DNA of 64,000 nt, taken from the NCBI RefSeq assembly GCF_029962835.1, contig NC_080586.1, forward strand, positions 71,636,001-71,700,000, read 5' to 3'. The position numbers and the translations under genes are program-made. Source of the stretch: Magnolia sinica (lineage: Eukaryota; Streptophyta; Magnoliopsida; Magnoliales; Magnoliaceae). Below are positions 44,302 to 55,287 of this stretch, in pieces. Numbering within the stretch: the first letter of the stretch is position 1; the number at the start of each line of letters is the position of its first letter. A model generated the notes under the pieces. The model was not told where the DNA came from and did no database searches. It saw only the letters and a list, made by a program, of their open reading frames with translations.

Positions 44302-45470
44302 TTAATCTAATCTTTTTATTTATTTTTTTCTTTTAGAAAAACTCCATTCACAGAGGATTCTGATTGATGGATGGACCCAACCACGCATGGCAGGGATCTC
44401 TACTAATGTGATCCAATCTCAACCAAACAGGTGGATTACCAAAGGCAATCCCCACCCTACGTTTAACCATTTTAAATGGGCCCATTATAATCGTAGGGTC
44501 ATTTAAAAATGCAAAATGCTTAAATCGTACTTTTTTTTGTATGTTGTTGACGAAACATGTCAAGATCAGGAATTCCTACAATTGGTTTTGGTTTTATACT
44601 GAGAAATGAGTCTAAGGTTAGAAATCGTATAACTAGTTTTATATTGAGAAATGTTCACACGCATTGTTTTGCAACGGTTTTCATTCCCACAAGCATGTCA
44701 CTATTTTGGGATATCTGAACCATACAAAAGGTGGGCTGCATCGTACAGTGGGCTACTCTGTCGAAATCAACGGACAGCCGAGGGTTTGAATCAATGTAGG
44801 GGTGTGGCTCATGTTATGAGTGGATTAGGTCAATTTTCTTTTTAGATACCTTTATATTGTGGCCCACCTTTTGCAACTCTCGAATGTGCTGCAAAAGGAT
44901 GTGTTGGCTGAAACAAAACGGCTGTATGTAAAAGTCCACATACATAAACATTGTATGTAACCTATCTCTTTTAGATTTTTTTTAATTTAAAAAAAAGAGA
45001 AGAAAACCAATAGTCCATGCTCAACATACGGGAGGATATTCAAGGATGGCACATGTGAGTTCTGAACCACTCATGTAGATCACCATATAATGTCTATCAT
45101 ACCCCAAAATCACACCTACCTTTGAAAATTCGAAATTTGTACCGTCGAACCTATAACTCACTTATAGGTAAGTGAAATCCTTTCATGAACTAATAGTTAT
45201 GCTTCATCAAACTATCAAATTGATGGACATTTATTGGACGGTTAAGAAGAAATGTATCCACTCATCTGATGTAGAGCGGGTTGCGGACAGTTACATGGCC
45301 AAGATGGATGAGACTTTGATGGCATTTACAATCTCTCCATAGCATAAAAAAACACACCAAAATATTTCAGTGAAAAAATATAAATTTTTCAAAATTTTCA
45401 TATGACATCGAGCATCTGTTGATGTAGTCCATGGATGACATCAACAAACACCATTATTTACGTATTTGAT
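44302..45470. other. No gene seen
   Basis: AT-rich spacer between the two RLP blocks. It holds the dispersed repeat copy at 45258-45310 (inverted partner of 960-1016) and otherwise only short meaningless frames. Confidence 0.5.
45258..45310 (+). repeat. Dispersed repeat fragment (partner of 960-1016)
   Basis: GATGTAGAGCGGGTTGCGGA followed by CAGTTACATGGCCAAGATGG, matching the minus strand of 960-1016 with few changes. Confidence 0.6.
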
Positions 45471-45573
45471 ACATCAACAACACAACATTTCTCAAATAAG
45501 AAACTGCAATCCTGATATTTTCATTCCATTTAAATTATTTCCAAACAAACTACATTCTATGAATTTCAATTCC

Positions 45574-48164
45574 TCAAACACTCGAACCCCTCACCTTCAC
45601 ACGTATAACTATCCAAATCGCAATAAGTTTCATTACCATTTTCTGCACATAGCCAAACAGAGCATCCTCCCAACTCTTCTTAAGAAACAGAACAACATGA
45701 ACTCCCAAGAACCCCAATCCAAATCCCAATCCAACACTAACATAATACAATGGAATTTCTGATCCATCCCCTCCATCGGTCGGCTCAGATCTTCCCGGCG
45801 GCATCCATCCTTCACATTCTCTTAAGATAGGTGGACCACAAAGATCCGGATTTCCATTATACACAGATGCTTTGAATGTCGAGAATTGATTACCCGACGG
45901 AATCCTCCCAGAGAAGTTGTTGCTAGAAAAATTCACATCATTCAAGAAACTCATCGACACCATGCTTGAAGGAATTAGACCCGAAAGCTGATTCCTGGAG
46001 ACATCGAAAGTCATCAATTCCTGTAAATTTCCAATCCGATCGGGAATGTGCCCACCCAAACGGTTGTTAGACAAGTTCAAGATCAGCATCCCTGATAGAT
46101 TCATCAAAGAATCCGGTATTTCTCCGAAAGATCCATGCTTGTCATGAGCGAAAGAGTCTTGTTATACTCGAACATCTTATCTTGCATCGACACAGACAAT
46201 CTCTCGATGAATGTAATGATGTAAATTCTCTCGTTGTAGTAAATCCCATAAGCTAGTAAGATGTTCCTGTTCTGGTGGGTACGCATGGCCGTGAGATTTC
46301 CAAGGCTTGATGGAATGGGACCTGTGAGATGATTGTTTGCAAGATCAAGGACTTGTAATGAAGTTAGGTTCGATATTTGTGAGGGGATTTCACCAGTGAA
46401 TGTATTAGACCTTAGTCGGAGAATTCGGAGAGACAAGAAGCTTTCTCCAATCCAAGTAGAGATGCGACCTGAGAATTTGTTCTCTCCGAGGTCGAGAGTT
46501 TCTAATCTGGACAAATTCTTCATCGATGAAGGGAGTTCTTCTGAGAGATTATTGTAATTCAGATGCACTGTTTGGAGATGGGTGAGAAGGCCTATGGATT
46601 CTGGGATGGGTCCGGAGAGATGATTTCCGCTCAGATCGAGCGCTTCCATTTGCGTGCAACCGCCCAAGGTTGGTGGAATGCTGCCATGTAGATTGTTTCT
46701 GGAAAGATCAAGAACTCTCAGATACATCATTTCTCCGATGGCTGATGGAATCGTGCCGTCTATCTGATTACCTGAAACCAAGAGCAGAGAAGCGATCTGC
46801 ATTACGTGGTTAATGTTCTCAGGGATCGGCCCGACGAGGCTGTTGTTGGAGAGATTGAGCTGCGATACTTTCATTGGAAGAGGAAAGGGGCCTTGAATGC
46901 TGTTCGAGCTTAAATCGACCGTCGCCCATCCTGAAAACGATATCTGGCTTGGAAGCTGGCCATGGATGTAGTTGTTGGAGAGATTCAAGTGTGAGAGATG
47001 GCTAGCAATGTCCCAAAACCAGTTTGGGATTGTATCTGAGATAGCCGCGTTCGAGAGGTCTAGATGCTGAGTCAGGTTCTGTTTCGAAAGCCAGGAAGGG
47101 AACCGAGGCCCTAAACGGCACGAACCCAAATCAATGAATTCGAGTCGAAAAGGAGGAACCCAGGTGGGGCTGATATTGAAAATCAATGAATTGGAAGATA
47201 ACATCAATGTCTTCAATTCAAATAGCTTCTCGAAGTGGGATTCTGATACAATGCCGGTTAACGTGTTCGATGAAATGTCTAAGTATCTCAACTTAGAGAG
47301 CTGCCCGAATGTCGTCGGGAGGGTCCCATTCAAACTGTTTCTATAGAGAGAGATCATATTCAAGAATGGCAATCTTCCAAGTGATTCGAGAATGGAGCCA
47401 GTCATCAAGCAGTCCTGAAGATCGAGCCATTCGAGCCTTTTGAGCTGACCGAACCAAGCAGGCATCGAGCCATGGATCGGATTCCCACCGAGAAGCAAGA
47501 AAGCAAGGTTTGCGAATGGAGTTTGCAAAATACAACCTGCTGTTTCTAACGAATCAGGTATCTGCTCGATCATGTTCGCATACAAATTCAATTTTCTTAA
47601 ACCACAGAGATTTCCAATGGTTTTTGGGATTCTGCCTTTGATGCTATTGTATCCTAGATTAAGTTCAACAAGGGAAGTAAGATTGCCAATGGAAATGGGG
47701 ATTTCTCCATGGAATCTGTTTTCGGAAAGATCCATGATCTTGATCGCCATCCAACTCCCTTCGAGCAGAACTGACAAATCAGCAGTCAGGTTGTAATTCG
47801 TCCCGAGATTGATTACTTGCAAGTGATGAAGCTCGGCGATCGCCATCGGAATGGAACCGTGCAGATCACAACCGTTGAGTTCCAGAGATACAAGATTACT
47901 AAGATTAGCAATCCACGGCGGGAATTCCGATCCGAAGAAGTTGTTTTGGAGATCCAAGACGCGGAGAGATGTGAAATTGATGTGAGAAAGAGATGTTGGA
48001 ATGTCATTAAGGCCGCAGAGCGGCAACCGGAGCTTGATTAGAGAAGGGATCATGTTCATCACATGAACCCAATCACGGCCCACCATCGAAAGATCCAGAC
48101 CCTTCATCTCAAACACTTGAAGAGAAGAAAGGTTGCTGGCCCACCAGAGGCTGTCCACACTCAA
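45574..48164 (-). pseudogene. EIX2-like LRR receptor-like protein, copy 2 (5'-truncated, frameshifted)
   Basis: It is a close tandem paralogue of copy 1. It has a long open LRR stretch from the SVDSLWWASNLSSLQVFEMK repeat through the island (AYGIYYNERIYI), a frameshift, then the final LRRs, NPDLCGPPILREC, an acidic segment, an intact hydrophobic helix (YYVSVGLGFGLGFLGVHVVL) and a basic KKSWEDALFG tail. Two defects kill it. A 16-bp deletion at the 46125/46126 junction shifts the frame inside the LRR before LSGMLILNLSNN. The start codon, signal peptide, LRRNT cap and first LRRs are missing beyond about 48164. The open frame continues to 48281 but only through non-homologous sequence without a matching ATG. 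The stop is at 45574-45576. Outside these defects the copy is cleaner than copy 1. Confidence 0.93.
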
Positions 48165-48240
48165 ACGTGGGCTGGATATGGAGGGGTGGCGATAGCTATG
48201 GACATTAGAAGGACGACCTGAAACTGGATATATAGATGGT
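48165..48240. other. Rearranged 5' junction of RLP copy 2
   Basis: A 15-bp piece of the LRRNT coding region (CAGCCCACGTTTGAG at about 40345-40359 on the plus strand of copy 1) reappears here inverted as CTCAAACGTGGGCTG at about 48161-48175. Beyond it, 48200-48235 (GGACATTAGAAGGACGACCT...TATATAGA) matches the copy 1 leader at about 40461-40496 in normal orientation. So roughly 0.5 kb of coding sequence was lost with a small inversion at the junction. Confidence 0.6.
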
Positions 48241-48784
48241 GTGCCATGTTGTCTGCGTGTGAGGTAATCTACATCGTTCAAATCATTGGCCCACTTACGC
48301 TGATCTAGTAAATTTGATTTTTGGGTGTGTTTATAATTCTTGTATTCATAATTTAGACGGTCTGGATCATTGTCATGTAGTCATGTATGGCATGTGTACG
48401 GTGGATGACACGGTTCAAAAAAAAGGGTGAAACCGGACTTCGTACTCTGGCTCATGGAAAACGATCATCCACGGATGGATTTGAATACTGTATTGTGTGC
48501 TCGTTGTAAGAAGTTGGTGTAAGTGCGGAAGTTGGTTCAATGATCTAGACCGTTGATTTGATGGACGTCACCACGGATGACACGAACCATCCAGACCATT
48601 CGTTTATTGGGCCCCACCATAGATAGACCATGCCTCAAAAATCTCTCAATATAACAAACCCAACCTATCATTTCTGACCTCAAAATAAAATATTCAAGAA
48701 GAGATAGCAACCGTCCCCATTCCACCGTGAAATGGTCGTCCAATATTATTGGCCGATCTTATCACATTTGAGATTTTGGGATAT

Positions 48785-49626
48785 GGTTCATCCACAATGG
48801 CCCAACAGCTTAACGGTCAGGATCACCAAACAAAGGATCCACCTATACAAACTGAAATCCTTAATATGCAATGCATGTACGTTGATTGAAGATCATGTAA
48901 TTCCTGCCTACTGAACTCCATTCAACGCTCTCGCATCCAAATTCCAAACTAGTTAAGGACGGGCAAGATATAAAAAGGGTCAAGTTCAAGTACAAACGGT
49001 GTATGTGAACTCTTGCATACAGCATGTTAGTTCACACTAAAACTTCTCTGATATAGAACATCCGAACCGTTGATACAACGGTCCACATAATAAATATCAG
49101 TATAGGAAAAAATTGGACCAACCCACCAGATAGGTGGGCCACACCCTTATATTGATTCAGATCATCAGTTGTCCATTGGTTTGGACGGAGGAGACTGCCT
49201 GATTAACGGAGAACCCTAGTTTACACCCAAGGTGATCTTTAAAATGGGCCCACCTTTTGCATGACGAAAACTCGTGTGCTAAAGTTCACATGTAATGTTA
49301 CAGGTGAACATTTCTTAGAATGAGAGATTTTCTCACATTGATTCTTAGCTGTCCGAATTGAGTTTTTGTTAAGGATCCAAGCCGTTCATTTGATAGGGAT
49401 TTCCTGGGTGGGAATGCCTGCAAAAGCAAAAATAAAAATAAAAATAAATAATAAAATCCTAGGTTTGAAAGTCTTAACCCTTTCATCTAGGCTTATTCAG
49501 CCACTAGGTACGGTTACATGACTCTTTTTCTGTTACGCCATACGTCACTGAGTCTTTTCTTACGGACCAGGATTGTCTGGTGTGCCACACACCACCGACC
49601 TCCGTGGTGGGTTGACAGGGCAAACT
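48785..49626. repeat. Tandem duplication unit 1 (842 bp)
   Basis: It starts GGTTCATCCACAATGGCCCA. It covers the RLP upstream flank, including the segment homologous to the copy 1 promoter region (ACAAACGGTGTATGTGAACT) and the GGTGGGCCACACCCTTATAT block. It is followed immediately by unit 2. Confidence 0.92.
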
Positions 49627-50460
49627 GGTTCATCCACAATGGCCCAACAGATTAATGGTCAGGATCACCAAACAAAGGATCCACCTGTACAAACTGAAAT
49701 CCTTAGTATGCAATGCAAGTACGTTGGTTGAAGAGCATGTATTTCCTGCCTACTGAACTCCATTCAACGCTCTCGCAGCCAAATTCCAAACTAGATAAGG
49801 ACGGGCAAGATATAAAATTGGTCAAGTTCAAGTACAAACGGTGTATGTGAACTCTTGCATACAGCATGTTAGTTCACACTAAAACTTCTCTGATATAGAA
49901 CATCCGAACCGTTGATACAACGGTCCACATAATAAATATCAGTATAGGAAAAAATTGGATCAACCCACCAGATAGGTGGGCCACACCCTTATATTGATTC
50001 AGATCATCAGTTGTCCATTGGTTTGGACGGAGGAGACTGCCTGATTAACGGAGAACCCTAGTTTACACCCAAGGTGATCTTTAAAATGGGCCCACCTTTT
50101 GCATGACGAAAACTCGTGTGCTAAAGTTCACATGTAATGTTACAGGTGAAGATTTCTTAGCATGAGAGATTTTCTCACATTGATTCTTAGCTGTCCGAAT
50201 TGAGTTTTTGTTAACGATCCAAGCCGTTTATTTGATAGGGATTTCCTTGGTGGGAATGCCTGCAAAAATAAAAATAAAAATAAAAAATAAAATCCCAGAT
50301 TTGATAGTCTTAACCCTTTCATCCAGGTACGGTTACATGACTCTTTTTGGCTGTTCATAATTTCTGTTACGCCATACGTCACTGAGTCTTTTCTTACGGA
50401 CCAGGATTGCCTGGTGTGCCACACACCACCGACCTCCGTGGTGGGTTGACGGGCAAACTG
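49627..50460. repeat. Tandem duplication unit 2 (834 bp)
   Basis: It repeats unit 1 with few substitutions and small indels (for example in the AAAATAAAAATAAA tract). The two units share the same start phrase and the end phrase GTGGGTTGACnGGCAAACTG. Only one equivalent of this segment exists upstream of RLP copy 1. Confidence 0.92.
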
Positions 50461-50904
50461 CTGTAGGCCCATCATGTTATATGCGCTATATCCACACCGT
50501 ACATCCATTTTATGAGACTATTTTAGGACGTTAGACTAAAAATGAGTCAGATTCAAAGGTCAAGTAGACCACACCATAGAGAGTAAGTGGTAACAGTGAC
50601 ACTCAAAGTTAAAACCTTCCTAAAGCCCACCAAGGTGGTTTTTCCAGTGTTAAACCGTCCAAAAGCCCGCCATCATGTTTTTTTTTTCCTAACCTGCTCA
50701 CGAGGTGTCACGGACAAGGATGAAAGTCAAATATAAATATCAGCTTTGATTGGAAGCTTCTCTCATAGTAAGAAGTTTTCAATGATAGGCCTAATTGTCC
50801 CCATGCTCTGTGTGGTGTGGTCCGGTTGTAATCACAGCCGTATTTGCCTCCATTTTTATTCCATGCTCTAAAACGATCTCTAAAAATGGATAGACGCTGT
50901 GGAT
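50461..50904. mobile_element. Core-family MITE, right end split off by a later insertion
   Basis: It begins GTAGGCCCATCATGTTATAT and shows both mirrored halves (AAGTAGACCACACCATAGAG against GTGTGGTGTGGTCCGG). The right terminus ATGGATAGACGCTGTGGAT stops at the border of the next element, and the sequence ATGCTTACATT after 51451 looks like its continuation. Confidence 0.7.
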
Positions 50905-51444
50905 GGGAAGCGGATTGCGTACTGAGTTACTCAGTACCTTTAGCGTACTGAGTAAACTGTGTGGGGTCCCCTGTTATTTATTTATTTTATCCACTCCATT
51001 AATCCATGTTAAAAGATAATTTTAGGGCTTGATCCCAAAAATGAAGCAATTAAAATCTCAAGTGAACCACACCATTGGAAACAGCTTGATTGAACCTCTA
51101 CCATTGAAAATTTTTTGGAGGCCAAAGAAGTTTTGGATCAAGCTGATGTTTGTGGTTTCTCTTCATCCATGTCTTTGTGATCTTATGAACAGGTTGGATG
51201 ACAAATAAAAATTACTTTGGACCCTAGGAAGGTTTCAACGGTGGAAATCATTATTCCACACTGTTTCCTGTGTAATGGTCCACTTGAGCTTTGGATTTAC
51301 TTAAATTTTAGGATCAACCCCTAAAATTAGCAGTAAAAATGGATGGACGGTGTGGATAAACCACATACATTCACAGTGGGTCCAAATGAGTTTACTCAGT
51401 AAGATAAAAGCGTACGGAGTAACTCAGTACGCAATCCGATTTCC
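50905..51444. mobile_element. MITE family C member inserted in another MITE
   Basis: The outer ends are GGGAAGCGGATTGCGTACTG and CAGTACGCAATCCGATTTCC. They are flanked by TGTGGAT at 50898-50904 and 51445-51451 (7 of 9 bp if a 9-bp duplication is assumed). The interior is a full core-family foldback, preceded and followed by ACTGAGTTACTCAGTAC-type palindromes. Confidence 0.75.
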
Positions 51445-51557
51445 TGTGGATATGCTTACATTAATTTGCCACGTCAACACACCACGCAAACCGCGCTTCC
51501 TCTTACCACCTCTGACTGTATCGGTTTTTTTTTTTTTTTTAATAGGTGAGTCATCGA

Positions 51558-51560
<3 letters not shown>

Positions 51561-51609
<49 letters not shown>
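51561..51609. repeat. (AT)n microsatellite
   Basis: About 24 AT units. Confidence 0.95.
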
Positions 51610-51613
<4 letters not shown>

Positions 51614-51744
51614 AAGAGTAAATAATCAGAGATAGTTGAACATGTGTGGGGCCCACATATTGAATATATATTAAAAAGTCTACTCCGTACATCGGATTCA
51701 ATCCTTGATTTCAAGACTCGAGGAAAAAAGATATCCTGACCCAT

Positions 51745-52368
51745 AGCCGATGTGTACCACACACCAGCTATATAGCTGCTGTAGGTACGTGTCGTGCGAG
51801 GCAGAGCACCGACGCTCCTCGAGTTCCGAGTTGTGCTAACGGCTCAAAGAAGATCAAAGTTACTTGGTCTCCACAGTAATACATTTATTATATCTACACT
51901 CTTCATCTATTTTTAGAGATCATATTAGAGTATTATCCAAAAAAATAAATCATATCTAAAGATCATTTGAACCACGTCACAAATGGCAGAGAAGATAATG
52001 ATTTTCATCGTTAAACAATTCAAAGGGCCCACCATAACATTTATTTTCCATCAAATCTGTTCATAAGGTTATAAAGACATGAATTAAGAGCAAAAACAAA
52101 TTATTTCATATTGATCTAAAACATCCGTGTCCCAAAAAGGGTTTCAATGGTAGACATATAATCTCTTACTGTTTTTGTAGTTTGGTCCTCTTGATAGTTA
52201 GATCTGTCTTATTTTTCTTCTCGAGACTTAAGACGAGCTCGCAAAATGGATGGACTATTTGGATATAATACATACCTTATGATCAGATCCACGGAACTTG
52301 TTGACGTCAATACAGTAGCTATATAGCCAGTGTGAGGTACACCGGCCAATCCGCTTCCCGGGACAACC
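51745..52368 (-). mobile_element. Foldback MITE, family A (inverted relative to 5285)
   Basis: Between GTGTACCACACACCAGCTATATAGC-type sequence on the left (written here in part: CAGCTATATAGC) and GCTATATAGCCAGTGTGAGG on the right lies the reverse complement of the 5285-5870 copy. It includes AAAGATCATTTGAACCACGT, CCATAACATTTATTTTCCAT and GGATATAATACATACC. Confidence 0.75.
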
Positions 52369-52379
52369 ATGGTGGGAAG

Positions 52380-52793
52380 GAACGCGGATTGCGTACTATC
52401 CCTGCCCGTCCCTAGCTCCAAACGGGCAGTTCTATGGGCGGGCCCACCGTAATGTGTCTGTGCATCCAAATCGTCAATCCCTTTTCTCAGATTATTTTAA
52501 GGCATGAACACAAAAATGAGGCAGATCCAACGATCAAGTGGACCACACCAAATAATAATCTTGGTTGCATTAAAATGCACAAAGCATTAAATGTCAGTTG
52601 CATTAAATGCAAGAGTCATCTGTGGTGTGGTCCATTTGATCATTGGATCTGCCTCATTTTTGTTCCGATGCCTTAAAATAATATGAGAAAAGGGATAGAC
52701 GGTTTGGATGTACAGATACATCAAGGTGGGCCCACCCATAGAACTGCCTATTCGAAGCTAGGGACAAGTGGGGGTAGTACGCAATCTGCATCC
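52380..52793. mobile_element. 414-bp MULE-like MITE with 9-bp target duplication (family C ends)
   Basis: It is flanked by GGTGGGAAG at 52371-52379 and 52794-52802. The terminal inverted repeats are GAACGCGGATTGCGTACTAT and its partner AGTACGCAATCTGCATCC. A 9-bp duplication and G-starting ends fit Mutator-like elements. The interior is a shortened core-family foldback (GCGGGCCCACCGTAATGTGT...CATCAAGGTGGGCCCACCC). It sits between two family A elements. Confidence 0.85.
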
Positions 52794-52799
52794 GGTGGG

Positions 52800-52936
52800 A
52801 AGGAAAGCGGATTGGCTGGTGTAGCACACACCGGCTATATAGCTTGTGTATTGACGTCAGCAAGTTAGGTAGGTCTTATCATGAGGTATGTGTTATATCC
52901 AAACCGTCCATATAACTATAAAGTGGACTGCACTAC
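52800..52936 (+). mobile_element. Family A MITE, left part (interrupted)
   Basis: AAAGCGGATTGGCTGGTGTA, CCGGCTATATAGC, ATGTGTTATATCCAAACCG and AAGTGGACTGCACTAC follow the family A left arm. The arm stops exactly at the 52937 element and resumes at 60421. Confidence 0.85.
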
Positions 52937-53716
52937 TGTAACATCTCGGAAAAATCCGTACAAAGACTCGAGTATCACCTCAGGCAGAAATTGTTAAGGA
53001 CCGAATCCTTTAGAAATTAGACGAAAATTAATTAAGTATTAAACTGAATTGATCGGCGAATTACCTCGAATCACTTTCTATACGTACTGCAAGACTCAAA
53101 ACCCATAGAATCGCTAACTTAACATTACCTAAAAACAAAGGATCAATCTCAAAACCCAGTTGCTCTCGGGAGCACACTGAAACTCTTTATCAGACCTAGA
53201 CCGCGCGTCGAAAGTCTGATTATTGCGAAACTATACGGTTATGACCGCCTTATTGGGCTTGACAACCATCGCGGAAATCAAGTCCTAATAGTATTAAGAA
53301 ACGCACAACTTGAGCTCGGAGTGAAGTGTGTGAGAAACGCGAATATCTTTAGAAAATGAACTCAAACTTCAGTAAATTGGGCCGTTCGCTTGCAGTCCAA
53401 ATTTAAGGTATCAGACCGTCAGATTATGACCCAACTACACCCTTGGATCAGGAAAATTTTCCAACACATGTCAGTGTACTTATGGCCCTGATCGAGTGAC
53501 GATGACCGTTGAACTGAAACTGGTCCTTCGCGGTCAATCTACAAACCCGATCAGGCCGAAAACTTAACCTGACATAGATCCATTATCAGGGAACTTTCTC
53601 TGGACCGTATGCAGAAAATGGGCTTCCAGATGAGCTTTGTTAGCCTGAATCAGCCACCCTTTGACTATATCCTAAGTATACCATAGCCTTGGGACCATTG
53701 ACATCAGTTATTGGCC

Positions 53717-53726
53717 TATATAAGGG
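53717..53726 (+). promoter_or_regulatory. TATA box of the 7.5-kb element
   Basis: CTATATAAGG, about 30 bp before CTCTCTCATTCC and a leader with GAGAGA tracts, followed about 200 bp later by a donor-like GGTAAGAAA. The layout resembles a Pol II promoter with a non-coding first exon. Confidence 0.45.
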
Positions 53727-54929
53727 CCTTAATCCATCCCTCTCTCATTCCATACGAATTTTAAAACCCTAGGAGAGAGAAGAGAGAAAAAGAGAAGGAA
53801 AAAGTGAGGAGAAGAGAGAGAGAGAGTGAGAGATAATTGCTGGGATTCGTTCCTGCCGCTCCACGTGCCGAATCATCCTACCTGCATCGCTATACCGGTG
53901 ATTTCGACTCTATTTTTTGGTAAGAAACCATAACCCTAATCTGTTTCACGTATCCAAGTAGGAGAATCGACGAAATAGCTAACCTATTTCATGATTCAGG
54001 TAGCCGTTGTGCCGTAGACGAATGTATAGTGTTCGAACTGAGTTCGATACGAGTTTACAGACGGAAGGTGCGGACTATAAATATTTAGGTTATGGTTTTC
54101 AAGGCTTTCAATGTCAGTAATGATTTATGACTGACTTGATTGTTATCACATATGCTTAGATGCGATGTTTTTCACGTATTACATATATATATGGACTATG
54201 TTGAAATTAATGCATTCCATGTGTTTGTTGAAATGTTTGTATAAATATGAAATTATGATTTGTGCTTGCCATGGTTGTTGCTTAAGAATACATGATTGTT
54301 GTTTGTGTGGCAACTCCCTTGTGAAAGGATTTGCTATAATATATGTTTTAACTAATTTATTACATGTATGTGATATGTGTGGTCTAAGTGTTTGATGAAA
54401 TACCTAAATGAGAAAATGCTTGCTGAAATGTATTTAAGTAAGGTGTTGAGATATGATTCTCAATCCCCTTATCTATAGTTACAATTTCTTTCATATAACC
54501 TATCTTATTACTATGTGCCTTATGGATGAAATACTTATGTATAATAACATGTGCACTATATGTTTGTTGAAATGCTCAAATGAGATTTATATTTAGAATG
54601 GTTATCACATGTTGTCTTGGACTATCACATGTGAATGCTATTAGTTTGAAATGTGATTGAGGCTACGATGTAGTTCAGGCAATCGGTAATGATTCTCGAA
54701 TCAGTGGCCGAGGTCGTTCCACCACACAAGACACGTTCGATGAATCCGAGTCGTATGCTATTTGTCGACAGTGGTTAGGCCACGCGGAGTGCTTACGTGC
54801 TCCATATCGATTAAGTCAATGTGCGCTCGTATCAATCAAGCTTATCAAGTAACCCGATTGACCTAATGTATGTTCATCATGTATGGACGCTACTGCTTGA
54901 ATCTAAGGTACCAACCTACCAGTAAAAAG

Positions 54930-55200
54930 CCCGTTTAACCTTGGTACTATGATCCGCTAAGACTCATGAGCCAAGCATGGTGGTATGGGACAATGTGGTC
55001 GAGCTGTCGGCTTACGCTGGGGTGACGAGCCTCTCCGTAGTGACCAATGAGCAAACCAAACTCGTAAGCCGAATACGGTGGTATGGGATACTGTATTCAA
55101 GTTGTCGACCTACGATCAGGTGACGAGCCTCTCGTAGTGACCTCGAGTATACACTAGGACTACGCTAAGGTGACGAGCCTCTCCATGACTAGGATTGACG
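54930..55200 (+). repeat. Internal repeat module of the 7.5-kb element
   Basis: GGTGACGAGCCTCTCCGTAG occurs three times with slight variation (about 55017, 55099 and 55170). Two GTGGTATGGGA phrases and GAGCTGTCGGCTTACGC/AGTTGTCGACCTACGA alternate with them. The same phrases occur inverted in the nested element at about 56128-56200. Confidence 0.75.
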
Positions 55201-55287
55201 ACCCTAGATAGATCATCGTTTGGGTCAATGATATAAAGGGAGGTGCCTTAGCTTCCCAATCATGCTGTATGAATAGGTCTAATTAAG

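Noticed and set aside
45466-45762. Plus-strand frame of 98 codons at the RLP copy 2 end
   Set aside because: Antisense shadow of the RLP C-terminus and its 3' flank.
46104-48281. Apparent N-terminus of RLP copy 2 before the SVDSLWW repeat
   Set aside because: The first codon is TTG, the sequence is not homologous to any RLP N-terminus, and it crosses the rearranged junction. It was not accepted as a start.
54930-55200. Regularly repeated words that could suggest a CRISPR-like array
   Set aside because: Only three imperfect repeats with unequal spacers in plant transposon DNA; the same words occur in the nested relative.
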